From NCBI GenBank assembly GCA_958295825.1, contig OY282375.1:62001-126000 (forward strand): DNA of 64,000 nucleotides, written 5' to 3'. Below are positions 17,948 through 26,752 of this stretch, in pieces (within the stretch, counting starts at the first letter, position 1; every line of letters starts with the position of its first letter). The notes beneath the pieces were generated by a model. That model saw only the letters and a list, made by a program, of their open reading frames with translations. It was not told the DNA's origin and did no database searches. This DNA comes from an uncultured Candidatus Entotheonella sp. Its GTDB lineage: Bacteria; Tectomicrobia; Entotheonellia; Entotheonellales; Entotheonellaceae. The translations under genes and the position numbers were made by a program.

Positions 17948-19227
17948 GTCCTATAGGCACGGTCAAGCATCTCGATCGGGTGGAGGATTTCGGCGGCAAG
18001 CCCATGCCGCGCAGCCCCTTGGCGGAGTTGCAGGAGGCAGCCGGGATTGCCACTGACAACAGCATCGGGACACACCGACGCGAGGTGGGCCATCTTGCGG
18101 TCGAGAAGCGCCTCGGCCGTTTCCGGCTGAAACAGATTGAAGGTGCCGGCGCTGCCGCAGCACCAGTCGCTTTCGGGAACCTCCACCAGTTCCAGTCCTG
18201 GCACCTGCCGCAGTAAGTCCCTCGGTTGCTGGCGAATCTTCTGCCCGTGTGACAGGTGACACGGATCGTCGTACGCCACCCTTAACGGCGCCGATTGCAG
18301 AGGTCCCCGCAGGGGAGCGGCGGCCAACAGCTCGCTGACGTCACGCACACGGGCGTCAAAAGTCTCCGCCCGCGTCGCAAAGTCGGGGTCGTCGGCCAGC
18401 AGATGGCCGTAGTCCTTCATCAACGCCCCGCAGCCCGCAGCGTTGACCACGAACCAGTCTGCCCCGCTCGCCTCAAACGCGGCAATGTGGCGCCGCGCCA
18501 GCCGCCGGGCGCTTGCCAGATCGTTGGCATGCGCCTGCAACGCCCCGCAGCACGGTTGCGCCGGGTTGGCCAGGACATGGTAGCCGTTGCGGGCCAACAC
18601 CCGCACGGTGGCGTGATTGACCTGCGGCAGAACCTGCGGTGTTACGCAACCCGTGAGCAAAAGCACACGTCCGCGCGCCTCGCCGTGCGCGGGCGTTTCC
18701 ACAGGCAGGGATTGGCGCGCCCTTGCAGGGGGAACGGCAGGCAGGAGAGCTTCCATGACGGCGAGTCTTGGGGCTAACCGGGGCAACAGACCGCTCAAGC
18801 GCACGAGCGCCTGCACGCCGCTGATTTGATACACACGCAGGAGGTTGGCCAGTTGGTGCAAGCGGCGTGGGGACGCCAGAATGCCTTCCATGCACAGCCG
18901 GCGCAGCCAGCCGCCGAGACGCGACGCGGGCTGTCCAACGCCTGCGGCGGCGCGTCCGGCCTCCAGCAACCGGCCGAACTCCACCCCGGCCGGACAAGCC
19001 GTTTCGCAGGCGCGGCAGCCGAGGCAGAGGTCAAGGGGGGTGACAATGTCTTCGGGCTCAAGAACGCCGTCGGCCACCGCGACCATCATGTCAATGCGAC
19101 CGCGGGGCGACGCCGCTTCACTGCCGGTTAGATTATAGGTGGGACAAACGGGCAGGCAGAAGCCGCACTTGATGCAACTCGTCTCAGCCTGCTGCAGCGT
19201 TTCCTGCAATGCCGACGACTGTGTCAT
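17944..19227 (-). CDS. glcF: Glycolate oxidase iron-sulfur subunit-like protein
   Basis: A 427-residue GlcF-type protein. The N-terminus has two 4Fe-4S ferredoxin motifs ('CIKCGFCLPVCP' at about 18-29 and 'CLGCRACETACP' at about 68-79). The C-terminal half has two Cys-rich CCG domains ('NPAQPCCGALQAHA' and 'ESDWCCGSAGTFN'). GlcF normally works with the FAD subunits GlcD and GlcE to oxidise glycolate or related hydroxy acids and pass electrons to the quinone pool. No glcD or glcE lies in the window. It sits directly downstream of the NHL-repeat gene (3-bp gap) in an apparent operon with Smr and MaoC-like genes. Confidence 0.88.
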   Translation of the reverse strand: MTQSSALQETLQQAETSCIKCGFCLPVCPTYNLTGSEAASPRGRIDMMVAVADGVLEPEDIVTPLDLCLGCRACETACPAGVEFGRLLEAGRAAAGVGQPASRLGGWLRRLCMEGILASPRRLHQLANLLRVYQISGVQALVRLSGLLPRLAPRLAVMEALLPAVPPARARQSLPVETPAHGEARGRVLLLTGCVTPQVLPQVNHATVRVLARNGYHVLANPAQPCCGALQAHANDLASARRLARRHIAAFEASGADWFVVNAAGCGALMKDYGHLLADDPDFATRAETFDARVRDVSELLAAAPLRGPLQSAPLRVAYDDPCHLSHGQKIRQQPRDLLRQVPGLELVEVPESDWCCGSAGTFNLFQPETAEALLDRKMAHLASVCPDAVVSGNPGCLLQLRQGAARHGLAAEILHPIEMLDRAYRT

Positions 19228-19230
19228 AGC

Positions 19231-20250
19231 CTACAGATTCGCCTGCGGGACAGCGTAGTTCCTGTCCTTCTTGTAGATCTGCAGGCGACCGCGTTGGCAA
19301 TCCGCCACGATGATCAAATCGCGCTCCGCGTCGAACGCCACAGCGGTCGGGTAATAGAAGCGCCACTCGGGCTCCAGGCTCTTCACGCGGCGGCGCATCT
19401 TCGCCATGTCCGGATTGGCGTCGATCGATTGCTGGCCCCATTTGGACAGCCACTGCGCGTCGCCGATCAAGGACGTAATCAGGTCACCATCCGCCCGGTA
19501 GATGCGCAACTTGTGGTTCCCCCAATCGGTTACGTAGACGTCACCGTCCGTATCCACGGCGACGCCGGTTGGATGATTGAGGTCACGTGGGCCATCCCCG
19601 GCCTGGCCGAATTGCATTAGAACCTGGCCATTGCGGTCGCGTTTTTGCACCCGGCCGTTTTTCCAGTCGGCCACGTACACGGCGCCGTGTGCATCGATGT
19701 GGATGCCCCAGGGGGTGTCCAATTGATCGGGACCCCTGCCATGCGAACCCCAGCCCGACACGTACTTGCCGTCCGCGGTGTACACCTGCACGCGGTGATT
19801 GCGGCTGTCCACCACGTAGAGTTGGTCATCCGCATCAAAGGCCAGACCGGCGGGACCGTCGAATTCGCCGGGACCGCTTCCCGCCGTGCCCCATTGCTCG
19901 ATGAAATTGCCGTCGGGATCAAACACGGCAATACGATTCAACCAGTCGTCCGACACGTAAACGCGGCCCTGCTTGTCCAGCGCCACGGAATTGGGCCAAA
20001 GCGCCTGCCCCGGATTTGAGCCGTAACGGCAGAACTCGGCGAGCACCTTCTCTTCGCCCGGCGCGCCGACGAACACCTTGGTAAGCCGCGAGCCGTAGTT
20101 CGTCTCGTTGCCGCGACTGACGACGTACAGCATGCCCGGCGACGCCGGCGCGATGGCGCAGGGATAGGAAAACCCGTCGCCGGCCGCCGCGTTGCGACCG
20201 ACGGTGTGACTGAAATCGTAGACACGTCCAGCGATTACGGTAGTCAGCAT
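19231..20250 (-). CDS. NHL-repeat beta-propeller protein
   Basis: A 339-residue protein made of about six NHL repeats, with recurring cores such as 'YVVDSRNHRVQVYTADG', 'VYVADWKNGRVQKRDRNG' and 'VYVTDWGNHKLRIYRADG' at about 45-residue spacing. No signal peptide is visible, so it is probably cytoplasmic. NHL propellers usually bind proteins or act as lactonase-type enzymes. The function is not known; it directly precedes glcF with a 3-bp gap. Confidence 0.85.
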   Translation of the reverse strand: MLTTVIAGRVYDFSHTVGRNAAAGDGFSYPCAIAPASPGMLYVVSRGNETNYGSRLTKVFVGAPGEEKVLAEFCRYGSNPGQALWPNSVALDKQGRVYVSDDWLNRIAVFDPDGNFIEQWGTAGSGPGEFDGPAGLAFDADDQLYVVDSRNHRVQVYTADGKYVSGWGSHGRGPDQLDTPWGIHIDAHGAVYVADWKNGRVQKRDRNGQVLMQFGQAGDGPRDLNHPTGVAVDTDGDVYVTDWGNHKLRIYRADGDLITSLIGDAQWLSKWGQQSIDANPDMAKMRRRVKSLEPEWRFYYPTAVAFDAERDLIIVADCQRGRLQIYKKDRNYAVPQANL

Positions 20251-20262
20251 AGGTGTTTCCTT

Positions 20263-21396
20263 CTACGCCTTGGCGATGAACGCCGGACTTTCAAAGGTGC
20301 CGCCGACAATCGACGGGGCGTCCAGCTCCAGCCAGTCTTCCAAGAGGGTGGTGTACACGCCGCGGAAATCCTGATTCGGCATCAGGTCGCCTTGCGTCAG
20401 GGCCTCGGCCTTCAGCGACGGATATTCGCCATACATGCCGCCCTGGACGGCTCCGCCAATGGCGAACGCCACGCCGCCGGCGCCGTGGTCGGTGCCGGAG
20501 CCGTTGTCGTGCACCCGGCGACCGAACTCGGTGAAAATCAGCATCACGACGTTGTCAGCGGCGGCGTGCTCGCGCAAATCGGTGAAAAAAGCGCCGACGC
20601 CTTCCGAAACCTCTCGCCACAGCTTGGCGTGCTCGCCGGTTTGGCTGGCGTGTGTATCAAAGCTGCCGTGGTCCAGATAGAAAATACGCGTGCCCAAGTC
20701 GGCGGTGTGTACCTGCGCCACGCCGCGCAGCTTGCGGGCCACCTTGGAATCGGGGTACGTGACACTCGATTGATAGCGCTGCGGCGCCTCCTTAAGAATG
20801 TCCGCGCCAGACATGGAATCGAGACCCGTTTGGCCCATGTAATCCATCACCGCCCCCAAACCGATGGCCGGGGCGTAGGCATTCTTAAAGCGCTCAAGCA
20901 CCTTTTGCCGCCGCTGCCCCTCGATTCCCGGCAGCATGCCGTAAGTCTCCAGGTCGCCGCTGACGCACGCCACAGGGACGCCAGGAAGCGCCATGGCGCG
21001 GTACATGCTGGGGCCGAAACTGACGCCGGTCACCACGTTTTCCTTGTTGGGATCAATGTCCCGCAGCGCACGGCCCAGCCAGCCCTCGGTGCCGACGGTA
21101 TCCGGCTCGCAGGTGTGCCAGATGTCCATGGAGCGAAAGTGCGAACGCGGCGAATTGGCGTAGCCGACGCCGTGCATGACAGCCACGTCACCGGCGTCGT
21201 AGAACGGCTTCAGGGCTTCCATGCTCGGGTGAAAGCCTAAGGCCTGATCGATCGGGATGATCTGATCTTCAGGGATACTCACCGCCGGGCGGTTCTCCCA
21301 GTACAGCGAGTTGGCGTACGGGATGACCGTGTTCAGATAGTCATTGCCGCCACTCAACTGCAGCACGACCAGAACGGGTTCTCTCTTCTCTGCCAT
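20263..21396 (-). CDS. DUF1501 family protein
   Basis: A 377-residue member of the DUF1501 family (sulfatase/alkaline-phosphatase-like superfamily). Family signatures are 'VLQLSGGNDYLNTVIPY', 'MHGVGYANSPRSHFRSMDIW' and 'IFTEFGRRVHDNGSGTDHGA'. The start is well placed after AGGGGAG. Unlike many relatives it has no Tat signal. It is paired with the DUF1800 gene just upstream, a very common conserved pair of unknown biochemical role that is frequent in environmental bacteria. Confidence 0.88.
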   Translation of the reverse strand: MAEKREPVLVVLQLSGGNDYLNTVIPYANSLYWENRPAVSIPEDQIIPIDQALGFHPSMEALKPFYDAGDVAVMHGVGYANSPRSHFRSMDIWHTCEPDTVGTEGWLGRALRDIDPNKENVVTGVSFGPSMYRAMALPGVPVACVSGDLETYGMLPGIEGQRRQKVLERFKNAYAPAIGLGAVMDYMGQTGLDSMSGADILKEAPQRYQSSVTYPDSKVARKLRGVAQVHTADLGTRIFYLDHGSFDTHASQTGEHAKLWREVSEGVGAFFTDLREHAAADNVVMLIFTEFGRRVHDNGSGTDHGAGGVAFAIGGAVQGGMYGEYPSLKAEALTQGDLMPNQDFRGVYTTLLEDWLELDAPSIVGGTFESPAFIAKA

Positions 21397-21449
21397 GACT
21401 GAACTCTCCCCTCTTACGGTTCAGGCGCAACACACGCCTTAGTGGCTGG

Positions 21450-22859
21450 TTAGTTGAATTGATACTCACGCATGGCGACGATCAACTGCAGCATCTCGCC
21501 GACCCGCGCTACGGATGCCTCCGTCTCGTCCGCCGAATCCCAAGCCAGCCGACCGCCCTCGCGGGCCTGCTCCAAAAGCTCCTGCCGGGTATCCGTGCCC
21601 ACCTGAAGCGGGCCCATCAGGTCCAGACAGCTATTCACGAAGGCTTCGGGGTCGAGCGAACCCTTGGCTCTGATGCGGCGAATCATGTCCCGCACACCCG
21701 GCAGATCAGTGCTGCCGACCATGTCAGCCACGAAATTGATACGGCTCATCAGCGAGCCGCTGTTGATCCATTCCTTGCCGGTATGCCAGCCCTCCACGCT
21801 GGGCGGATTGAGCAAGTCCTGGCCCATGTAGGTTGGCTGCAGAGCGATCTCGCGCCCATAATCGGGACGCGGTATCTCAGCGCCGCCGACCAAGCGCAGG
21901 GTGCCGACAACCAGCTCTGCCGGGCTCTTCACCTTCGTGAAACAGGCTTCCTTGAAGAAGTCGGAGGTGAACAGGGTGGTCAGGACCGCCTGCATGTCGT
22001 AGCCCGACTCCTGGAAGGTAGTGGCCAAAGCATCAACCGCCGCCTCGTCGCGCGACGGGGTGATCTTCCAGCTTGGCACCTGCGGTTCGTCGGCCACGAA
22101 AAAGTTGTACAGGTGACGCGCGACGAAGCGACCACAGGCTGGCTGCTGCACGACGATATCGATGATGTCCTCGCCGTTGAAATTGCCGGTGTGACCCAGA
22201 AACTCCTTCTCGCCATCGTCGTGGTCCTCTGCGACGTACTCGAACGCCCAAGGAAAACGACCGTACGGCAGGCGCGGGATCTTGACCGAGAACGTCCAAC
22301 CGGTAAAGGCACGCGACGCCTCACGTACATCCTTCTCGGTGTAATTCCCCTGCCCCATGCTGAACAACTCCAACAGTTCCCGCCCCCAGTTCTCGTTCAC
22401 GGCGTCCTTGTGGTTCTCGTTGTTGTCCAGCCAGTAAATCATCGCCGGGTCCTTGGCCGAGGCCACCAGCAGGTCGCGATAGTTGCCCATGCCGCGCTGT
22501 CGGAACATGCCGATCTGCGCCAGCAGCTGGTCGTAATTGTCCACCTTGGAATTGCCGGTCGCGAAGACATGATGCCAGAAGAGCGCCATCTTCTCTTCAA
22601 GGGGACGCTGGGTGTTCACCATGTGGAACATCCAATTGACGTTCCCCATGGGCGGCATGCCGCCCGGCAGCAGAGCGGCGGGTTGGTAGCGCAGCAGGGC
22701 GTATTCGTCCGCCGGCTCGCTGTTTTCGGGGTGAATCAACTCCTGCACCGTTGCCTCATAGCCCTTAGCAGCACGGCGCTCCAATTCTTCGCGCGGCGCC
22801 CCAAAGCCGGCCCGGCGCATCAGATGGGCCATCAATCCGATGTCGTGATTGTCTACCAT
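21450..22859 (-). CDS. DUF1800 family protein
   Basis: A 469-residue protein. It opens 'HLMRRAGFGAPREELERRAA', then shows 'MALFWHHVFATGNSKVDNYD' and 'NENWGRELLELFSMGQGNYT', then 'EGWHTGKEWINSGSLMSRIN', all family hallmarks. The start chosen (ATG at 22859, 'MVDNHDIG') has a strong GAGGAGGAGAG Shine-Dalgarno sequence; an upstream in-frame extension does not. It forms an operon with the DUF1501 gene 53 bp downstream. Confidence 0.88.
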   Translation of the reverse strand: MVDNHDIGLMAHLMRRAGFGAPREELERRAAKGYEATVQELIHPENSEPADEYALLRYQPAALLPGGMPPMGNVNWMFHMVNTQRPLEEKMALFWHHVFATGNSKVDNYDQLLAQIGMFRQRGMGNYRDLLVASAKDPAMIYWLDNNENHKDAVNENWGRELLELFSMGQGNYTEKDVREASRAFTGWTFSVKIPRLPYGRFPWAFEYVAEDHDDGEKEFLGHTGNFNGEDIIDIVVQQPACGRFVARHLYNFFVADEPQVPSWKITPSRDEAAVDALATTFQESGYDMQAVLTTLFTSDFFKEACFTKVKSPAELVVGTLRLVGGAEIPRPDYGREIALQPTYMGQDLLNPPSVEGWHTGKEWINSGSLMSRINFVADMVGSTDLPGVRDMIRRIRAKGSLDPEAFVNSCLDLMGPLQVGTDTRQELLEQAREGGRLAWDSADETEASVARVGEMLQLIVAMREYQFN

Positions 22860-22940
22860 TGCTCTCTCCTCCTCACGGCGTTGACACTCTCCCACACATG
22901 GATTCCCGTTGGCACGAAAGTGGCAGAGACAGGCAAGTCG

Positions 22941-24344
22941 TCAGTCCCGCGCCAGCCGAAACCGCGATCGCCTCCTTCGCCTCTTGTGTCTGAGGTATGC
23001 GATGTACAGCCGGCCGATAATAAGGACCATCACCACCACGGCTGCCCAGATGAAGAGCCTCTTCTGCTTGCGGTCCAGCAAATGAAAACCATGGGTCAAT
23101 ACTTTCCTAAGACCCGCTCGCTCAACCGAGCCGCCGGCGATCAGCGGTATGGATGCCAGAAGCCTGCCCTCTAGTCGCACGACGTATTCGCCAACAACCT
23201 GCTGGTGTTCCACCGGGGCAATCAGGTACTCGGGCAACGTATCGCGGCGCTCCAGCTTATCCTTGAATTCTTCAGGCACGATGAGCATCGGATTGCGCGC
23301 TCCCACTACGCCAATGCTGTCCTCTTTTCCCTTGAACACCGGAATCTCGAACACCGTGCCCGGCTCCTGAAACACGTCGAGGAAGGCATAGCGACGGTAG
23401 CCGTAGTTGAGCAGCTTCGCCGACTCCTCCGTGCGCACGGCGGGACTGGTCGCTCCCATAAGGACGGAAATCAACCGGCGCCCCTCCCGGTTGGCGGTGG
23501 CCAGCAAGTGATAGCCGGACGCGACGGTGAAACCGGTTTTCAGACCATCGACCGAGTCATCCCTCCGCAGCAGCCGGTTGCGGTTGTATTGGCGTATGTC
23601 GGAGAAAGTGTACTCCTTAAGGGAGTGATACTGCAGGACTTGCGGAAAATCTTTCAGGTAGTGCGTGGCCAGCAGGGCCATGTCGTGGGCGGTGGTGAGT
23701 TGCCCGCGGCTCGGCAGCCCGTGCGGATTGGTGAAGTGACTGTTCGTCATGCCCAATCTGTTTGCCGTCTCGTTCATGACCTTGACGAACGCCTCCTCGC
23801 TACCGAAGAAGTGCTCGGCTACCGCCACGCAGGCGTCATTGCCGGACACGACGGCAATGCCTTTGATTAGCTCTTCCAGTGGCACTCTTTCTCCCTCCCG
23901 AACGAACATCTTCGAGCCGCCGGTTCTCCATGCCTTCTCGCTGATGAAGACCTCATCGCCGAGTGTTGCCTGACCCTTTCCAATGAGGTCGAAAACGACG
24001 TACAGCGTGAGCATCTTGGCAAATGAAGCAGGGGGAATTTGTTCGTCCTTGTTCTGCTGCTGGAGGATCTTGCCGCTGGCATACTCCATCAGCACGGAAC
24101 TCTTGGCGCGGACCGACAGGATACTCCCCGGCTCGATCATCAGGTAGGGTTCGGGCATTTCAGCCTTGGGGCTTTCGCCGGAGACTGTGGCGGCAGGCTC
24201 TGCAATTGCAGGCTCGGTCGCTTCCGGGAGAGGCGCAGGCGTTGGAGTCTCGTCCTGAGCGTGCAAGCAGCCGAAGAAGAAAAGCACGAACAAGCCGCTT
24301 AGCAACAATAGCCGCGTAAGGCGGCGATTCGGGGAGTCAGTCAC
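22941..24344 (-). CDS. dacA: D-alanyl-D-alanine carboxypeptidase (PBP5/6 type)
   Basis: A 467-residue low-molecular-weight penicillin-binding protein. GTG start at 24344 after GAGGAA; signal peptide 'LLLLSGLFVLFFFGCLHA'. A Pro/Glu-rich linker precedes the transpeptidase-fold domain with all three active-site motifs: 'SFAK' (SxxK), 'SGN' (SxN) and 'KTG'. A PBP5_C beta domain follows. The C-terminus has a true membrane segment ('LFIWAAVVVMVLIIGRLYIA') and a Lys/Arg-rich tail, so it is anchored in the inner membrane. It trims the terminal D-Ala of peptidoglycan stem peptides. Confidence 0.92.
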   Translation of the reverse strand: MTDSPNRRLTRLLLLSGLFVLFFFGCLHAQDETPTPAPLPEATEPAIAEPAATVSGESPKAEMPEPYLMIEPGSILSVRAKSSVLMEYASGKILQQQNKDEQIPPASFAKMLTLYVVFDLIGKGQATLGDEVFISEKAWRTGGSKMFVREGERVPLEELIKGIAVVSGNDACVAVAEHFFGSEEAFVKVMNETANRLGMTNSHFTNPHGLPSRGQLTTAHDMALLATHYLKDFPQVLQYHSLKEYTFSDIRQYNRNRLLRRDDSVDGLKTGFTVASGYHLLATANREGRRLISVLMGATSPAVRTEESAKLLNYGYRRYAFLDVFQEPGTVFEIPVFKGKEDSIGVVGARNPMLIVPEEFKDKLERRDTLPEYLIAPVEHQQVVGEYVVRLEGRLLASIPLIAGGSVERAGLRKVLTHGFHLLDRKQKRLFIWAAVVVMVLIIGRLYIAYLRHKRRRRRSRFRLARD

Positions 24345-24390
24345 GTGCAATTCCTCTATCGGGTGTTCCTTGCTTTCGCGTGTATCGGTA

Positions 24391-24810
24391 TCACCCCGTT
24401 GCCTCGGTAAAGCAAACCTGCTCACCGTACGTCTCCACGAACGACTCAAAGCGGGCGACGTTGTCGGGAATGAGGGTCTTACCCTGGCTCCAATCGTAGA
24501 AGCTGGGAAAATACCAGACGAGTAGCGGGTCACCACAGGACTCGCCAGCTTTGAAGAACGCCAAGTGCGGCGTCTGGCCTTCCGAACGGCGCACCGCGGC
24601 CGTTTGCAGGGTGTGCCGTTTAAGATGCAGATGGCTGCGCGCTTCGGGCCTCTCGGCGTTGATGTGATACACCGTCAGCCACTCCTCATAGGGATGCAGA
24701 TACATGTCCTGCCCGCGCAGTTCCATGGAGCCATGCTCATTTCGCAAGATGAAGGTGCCGCCCATAGCGATCAACCGCTCCATGAAATCGTGCAGTGTCG
24801 TCGTTGCCAT
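24391..24810 (-). CDS. Conserved-looking hypothetical protein
   Basis: A 139-residue soluble protein that starts at an ATG after a perfect AGGAGG site (24810), so it is very likely a real gene. It has balanced composition and motif-like stretches ('YLHPYEEWLTVYHINA', 'LLVWYFPSFYDW') rich in aromatic residues. I recognise no domain, signal peptide or membrane segment. It lies between the carboxypeptidase and a PCP_red/radical SAM pair, all on the same strand. Confidence 0.6.
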   Translation of the reverse strand: MATTTLHDFMERLIAMGGTFILRNEHGSMELRGQDMYLHPYEEWLTVYHINAERPEARSHLHLKRHTLQTAAVRRSEGQTPHLAFFKAGESCGDPLLVWYFPSFYDWSQGKTLIPDNVARFESFVETYGEQVCFTEATG

Positions 24811-24927
24811 GCCACACCTCCTCAAGGGGCCACGTTACGACGGAACATCAAACAGCTTGGGACCCGCCAGCACGTGACTCTGCCAGTGCTGCCAACTCAG
24901 GAGATCCTCTCCTGGCAATTTGCATTG

Positions 24928-25338
24928 TCAAAAGGTCGCCGCCTGTTCAAAGAAGGCGACGTCGACCCGCCCCGTTCCTTCCTGCCGAGCCTGTTCGGCG
25001 ACTTTCTGAACCACCATCTGACGCACAAACGGAATGGGAATGCGCCCAACACGGTGCACCACGGCTTCGGTACAAGGAACCGAAGTACCGGGCAAATATG
25101 GACCGTCCGACGCCTCCGGCTCGGCGTCATGCTCGCAGGTGTGGGGCACCAACTCCTGCAGCCGCAGGGAAACGTAATCCGTCACCCACCGCTGGATGCC
25201 CTCGGTGACCTTGCCGGTATCGACGCGCTGCTGCTCAAGCTGCTGCGAAAAACCGACCAACAGTTCCTGCACGCGCGTCAACTGCTCCTGCATGGCGTCC
25301 AAACGGCCTTCAAGTCCGGTGGCCTCCGTGCTCGGCAT
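24928..25338 (-). CDS. Stand-alone PCP_red-domain protein
   Basis: A 136-residue protein. Residues about 5-60 form an amphipathic coiled coil ('LEGRLDAMQEQLTRVQELL'). The C-terminal part ('RIPIPFVRQMVVQKVAEQAR') matches the small PCP_red domain found at the end of the BchB/ChlB subunit of dark protochlorophyllide reductase and, separately, in many non-photosynthetic bacteria. ATG at 25338 follows AAGGAG. The neighbouring radical SAM enzyme ends in the same domain, which suggests a shared partner or substrate. Function unknown. Confidence 0.7.
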   Translation of the reverse strand: MPSTEATGLEGRLDAMQEQLTRVQELLVGFSQQLEQQRVDTGKVTEGIQRWVTDYVSLRLQELVPHTCEHDAEPEASDGPYLPGTSVPCTEAVVHRVGRIPIPFVRQMVVQKVAEQARQEGTGRVDVAFFEQAATF

Positions 25339-25397
25339 GTTCACTGTCTCCTTCATACGGGGAATTTGTATCACGTGAGCAATAGGGGCAGCGGCGC

Positions 25398-26735
25398 TCA
25401 CGACCGTTTGGGACGGAATCGCGCACCCCACGTCTGGCGAATCTCGGTCAACAACTCGGAGGTTATCACCTGGTAACCCTGCGAGCGAGCATAGGCTTCT
25501 ACACCCTTCACCACCATACCGCGGGCGAATGACGGAATCGCCTTCAGCCGCTCGCGGGCCGCCGGCTGCCAAACCAGTTCCTGCTTCACCTCGAGGCCGA
25601 ACGTCTGCGATGGCGGAAGTTCGATCACGTCACCACCGTGTTGACCCGGCTGGTAGGCACAGGCGGGGTCCTCGGCCAAATAATCGCCATAGGTAGCATA
25701 GGCGCGGCAACGGCAACCGCCACAGATTTTGCTGAATTCGCAGGTGCCGCAACGCCCGCCTAGCTCCGGCTCGCGCAAATCCTGGAAAACGTCGGACCCA
25801 CTCCACAGATCGGCGAACGACGTCCGGCGCAGGTTGCCCGCCACGACCGGCATATAGGGGCACGGCGTCACGTCGCCGCGCGGCGTAATACGACAATAGT
25901 ATTTGCCGGCCGGGCAGGAGCCGTGGGCGTAATTCTTGAGCAGCGGCGAGTTGGGATCGAGCTCCCAGACGATGCGGCGAAAGTGTGGGGCACACTTGGC
26001 GCGAATAAGGAGCTTGCCCGCCGCGCCGACCGGCATGCTCCACGGGTCCTCCTGCTTGCTGAAAACCGATGTCGCCTCAGTGTCACCGTCTTCGCCAACC
26101 CCTTGGGCGCGAGCCAAAGACGTCAAGATGGCTTCGTACTGTTCGGCGCTGATGTCCGTCAGGTTTTCGCCCCGTCCCGTTCGCACCAGGAAGAAGAAAT
26201 TGAGCACGTTGGCGCCCAGATCGTTGGCCAGATCGACCATCGCCGGAATCTCGTCAACATTCCAGTCGGTCACCGACATGTGCAACGAGAAGTCCAGGCC
26301 TTCCTCCTTCAAGACCCGCGTCGCCCGTACGGCACCTTCCCAAGAGCCGGCCTGATGGCGAAAGGCGTCATGCTTGTCGGCGTGCGTGGAATCCAGGCTG
26401 ATCGAGGCACCGAGGAGGCCGCTCTGCCGCATCAGCTTGGCCTGCTTCTCGCGCAACAACACCCCGTTCGTACCCAGAACGACCGTGAAATCACGTTCCG
26501 CTCCGTAAGCCGCCAAGTCGAATATATCCTTCCGCAACAGCGGCTCGCCGCCGGTAAGGATGAGAAAGATGCTGGGATTGACGCGGGCGATGTCGTCCAT
26601 CACGCGGTAGCACTCAGCCGTCGTCAATTCGTTTGCAGCGTCGGCGCCGGCGGAAGCGCTGATGTAGCAGTGGGCGCAAAAAAGGTTGCACCGCTGCGTG
26701 AGGTTCCAGGAAACCGAATAGGCTTTATAAACCAT
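25398..26735 (-). CDS. Radical SAM/SPASM protein with C-terminal PCP_red domain
   Basis: A 445-residue enzyme. The radical SAM cluster motif is 'CNLFCAHC' (CxxxCxxC) near residue 16, with 'LTGGEPLLR' as the SAM-binding GGE motif. A Cys-rich SPASM region ('CPAGKYYCRITPRGDVTPCP' and 'CGTCEFSKICGGCRCRAY') holds auxiliary Fe-S clusters. The final 50 residues ('LKAIPSFARGMVVKGVEAYA') are a PCP_red domain. The general layout resembles NirJ/AhbC/PqqE-type enzymes acting on tetrapyrroles or peptides. The tetrapyrrole link is inferred from the PCP_red domain and no haem genes are adjacent. Confidence 0.85.
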   Translation of the reverse strand: MVYKAYSVSWNLTQRCNLFCAHCYISASAGADAANELTTAECYRVMDDIARVNPSIFLILTGGEPLLRKDIFDLAAYGAERDFTVVLGTNGVLLREKQAKLMRQSGLLGASISLDSTHADKHDAFRHQAGSWEGAVRATRVLKEEGLDFSLHMSVTDWNVDEIPAMVDLANDLGANVLNFFFLVRTGRGENLTDISAEQYEAILTSLARAQGVGEDGDTEATSVFSKQEDPWSMPVGAAGKLLIRAKCAPHFRRIVWELDPNSPLLKNYAHGSCPAGKYYCRITPRGDVTPCPYMPVVAGNLRRTSFADLWSGSDVFQDLREPELGGRCGTCEFSKICGGCRCRAYATYGDYLAEDPACAYQPGQHGGDVIELPPSQTFGLEVKQELVWQPAARERLKAIPSFARGMVVKGVEAYARSQGYQVITSELLTEIRQTWGARFRPKRS

Positions 26736-26752
26736 AGGCTATTCCGTCTTGC

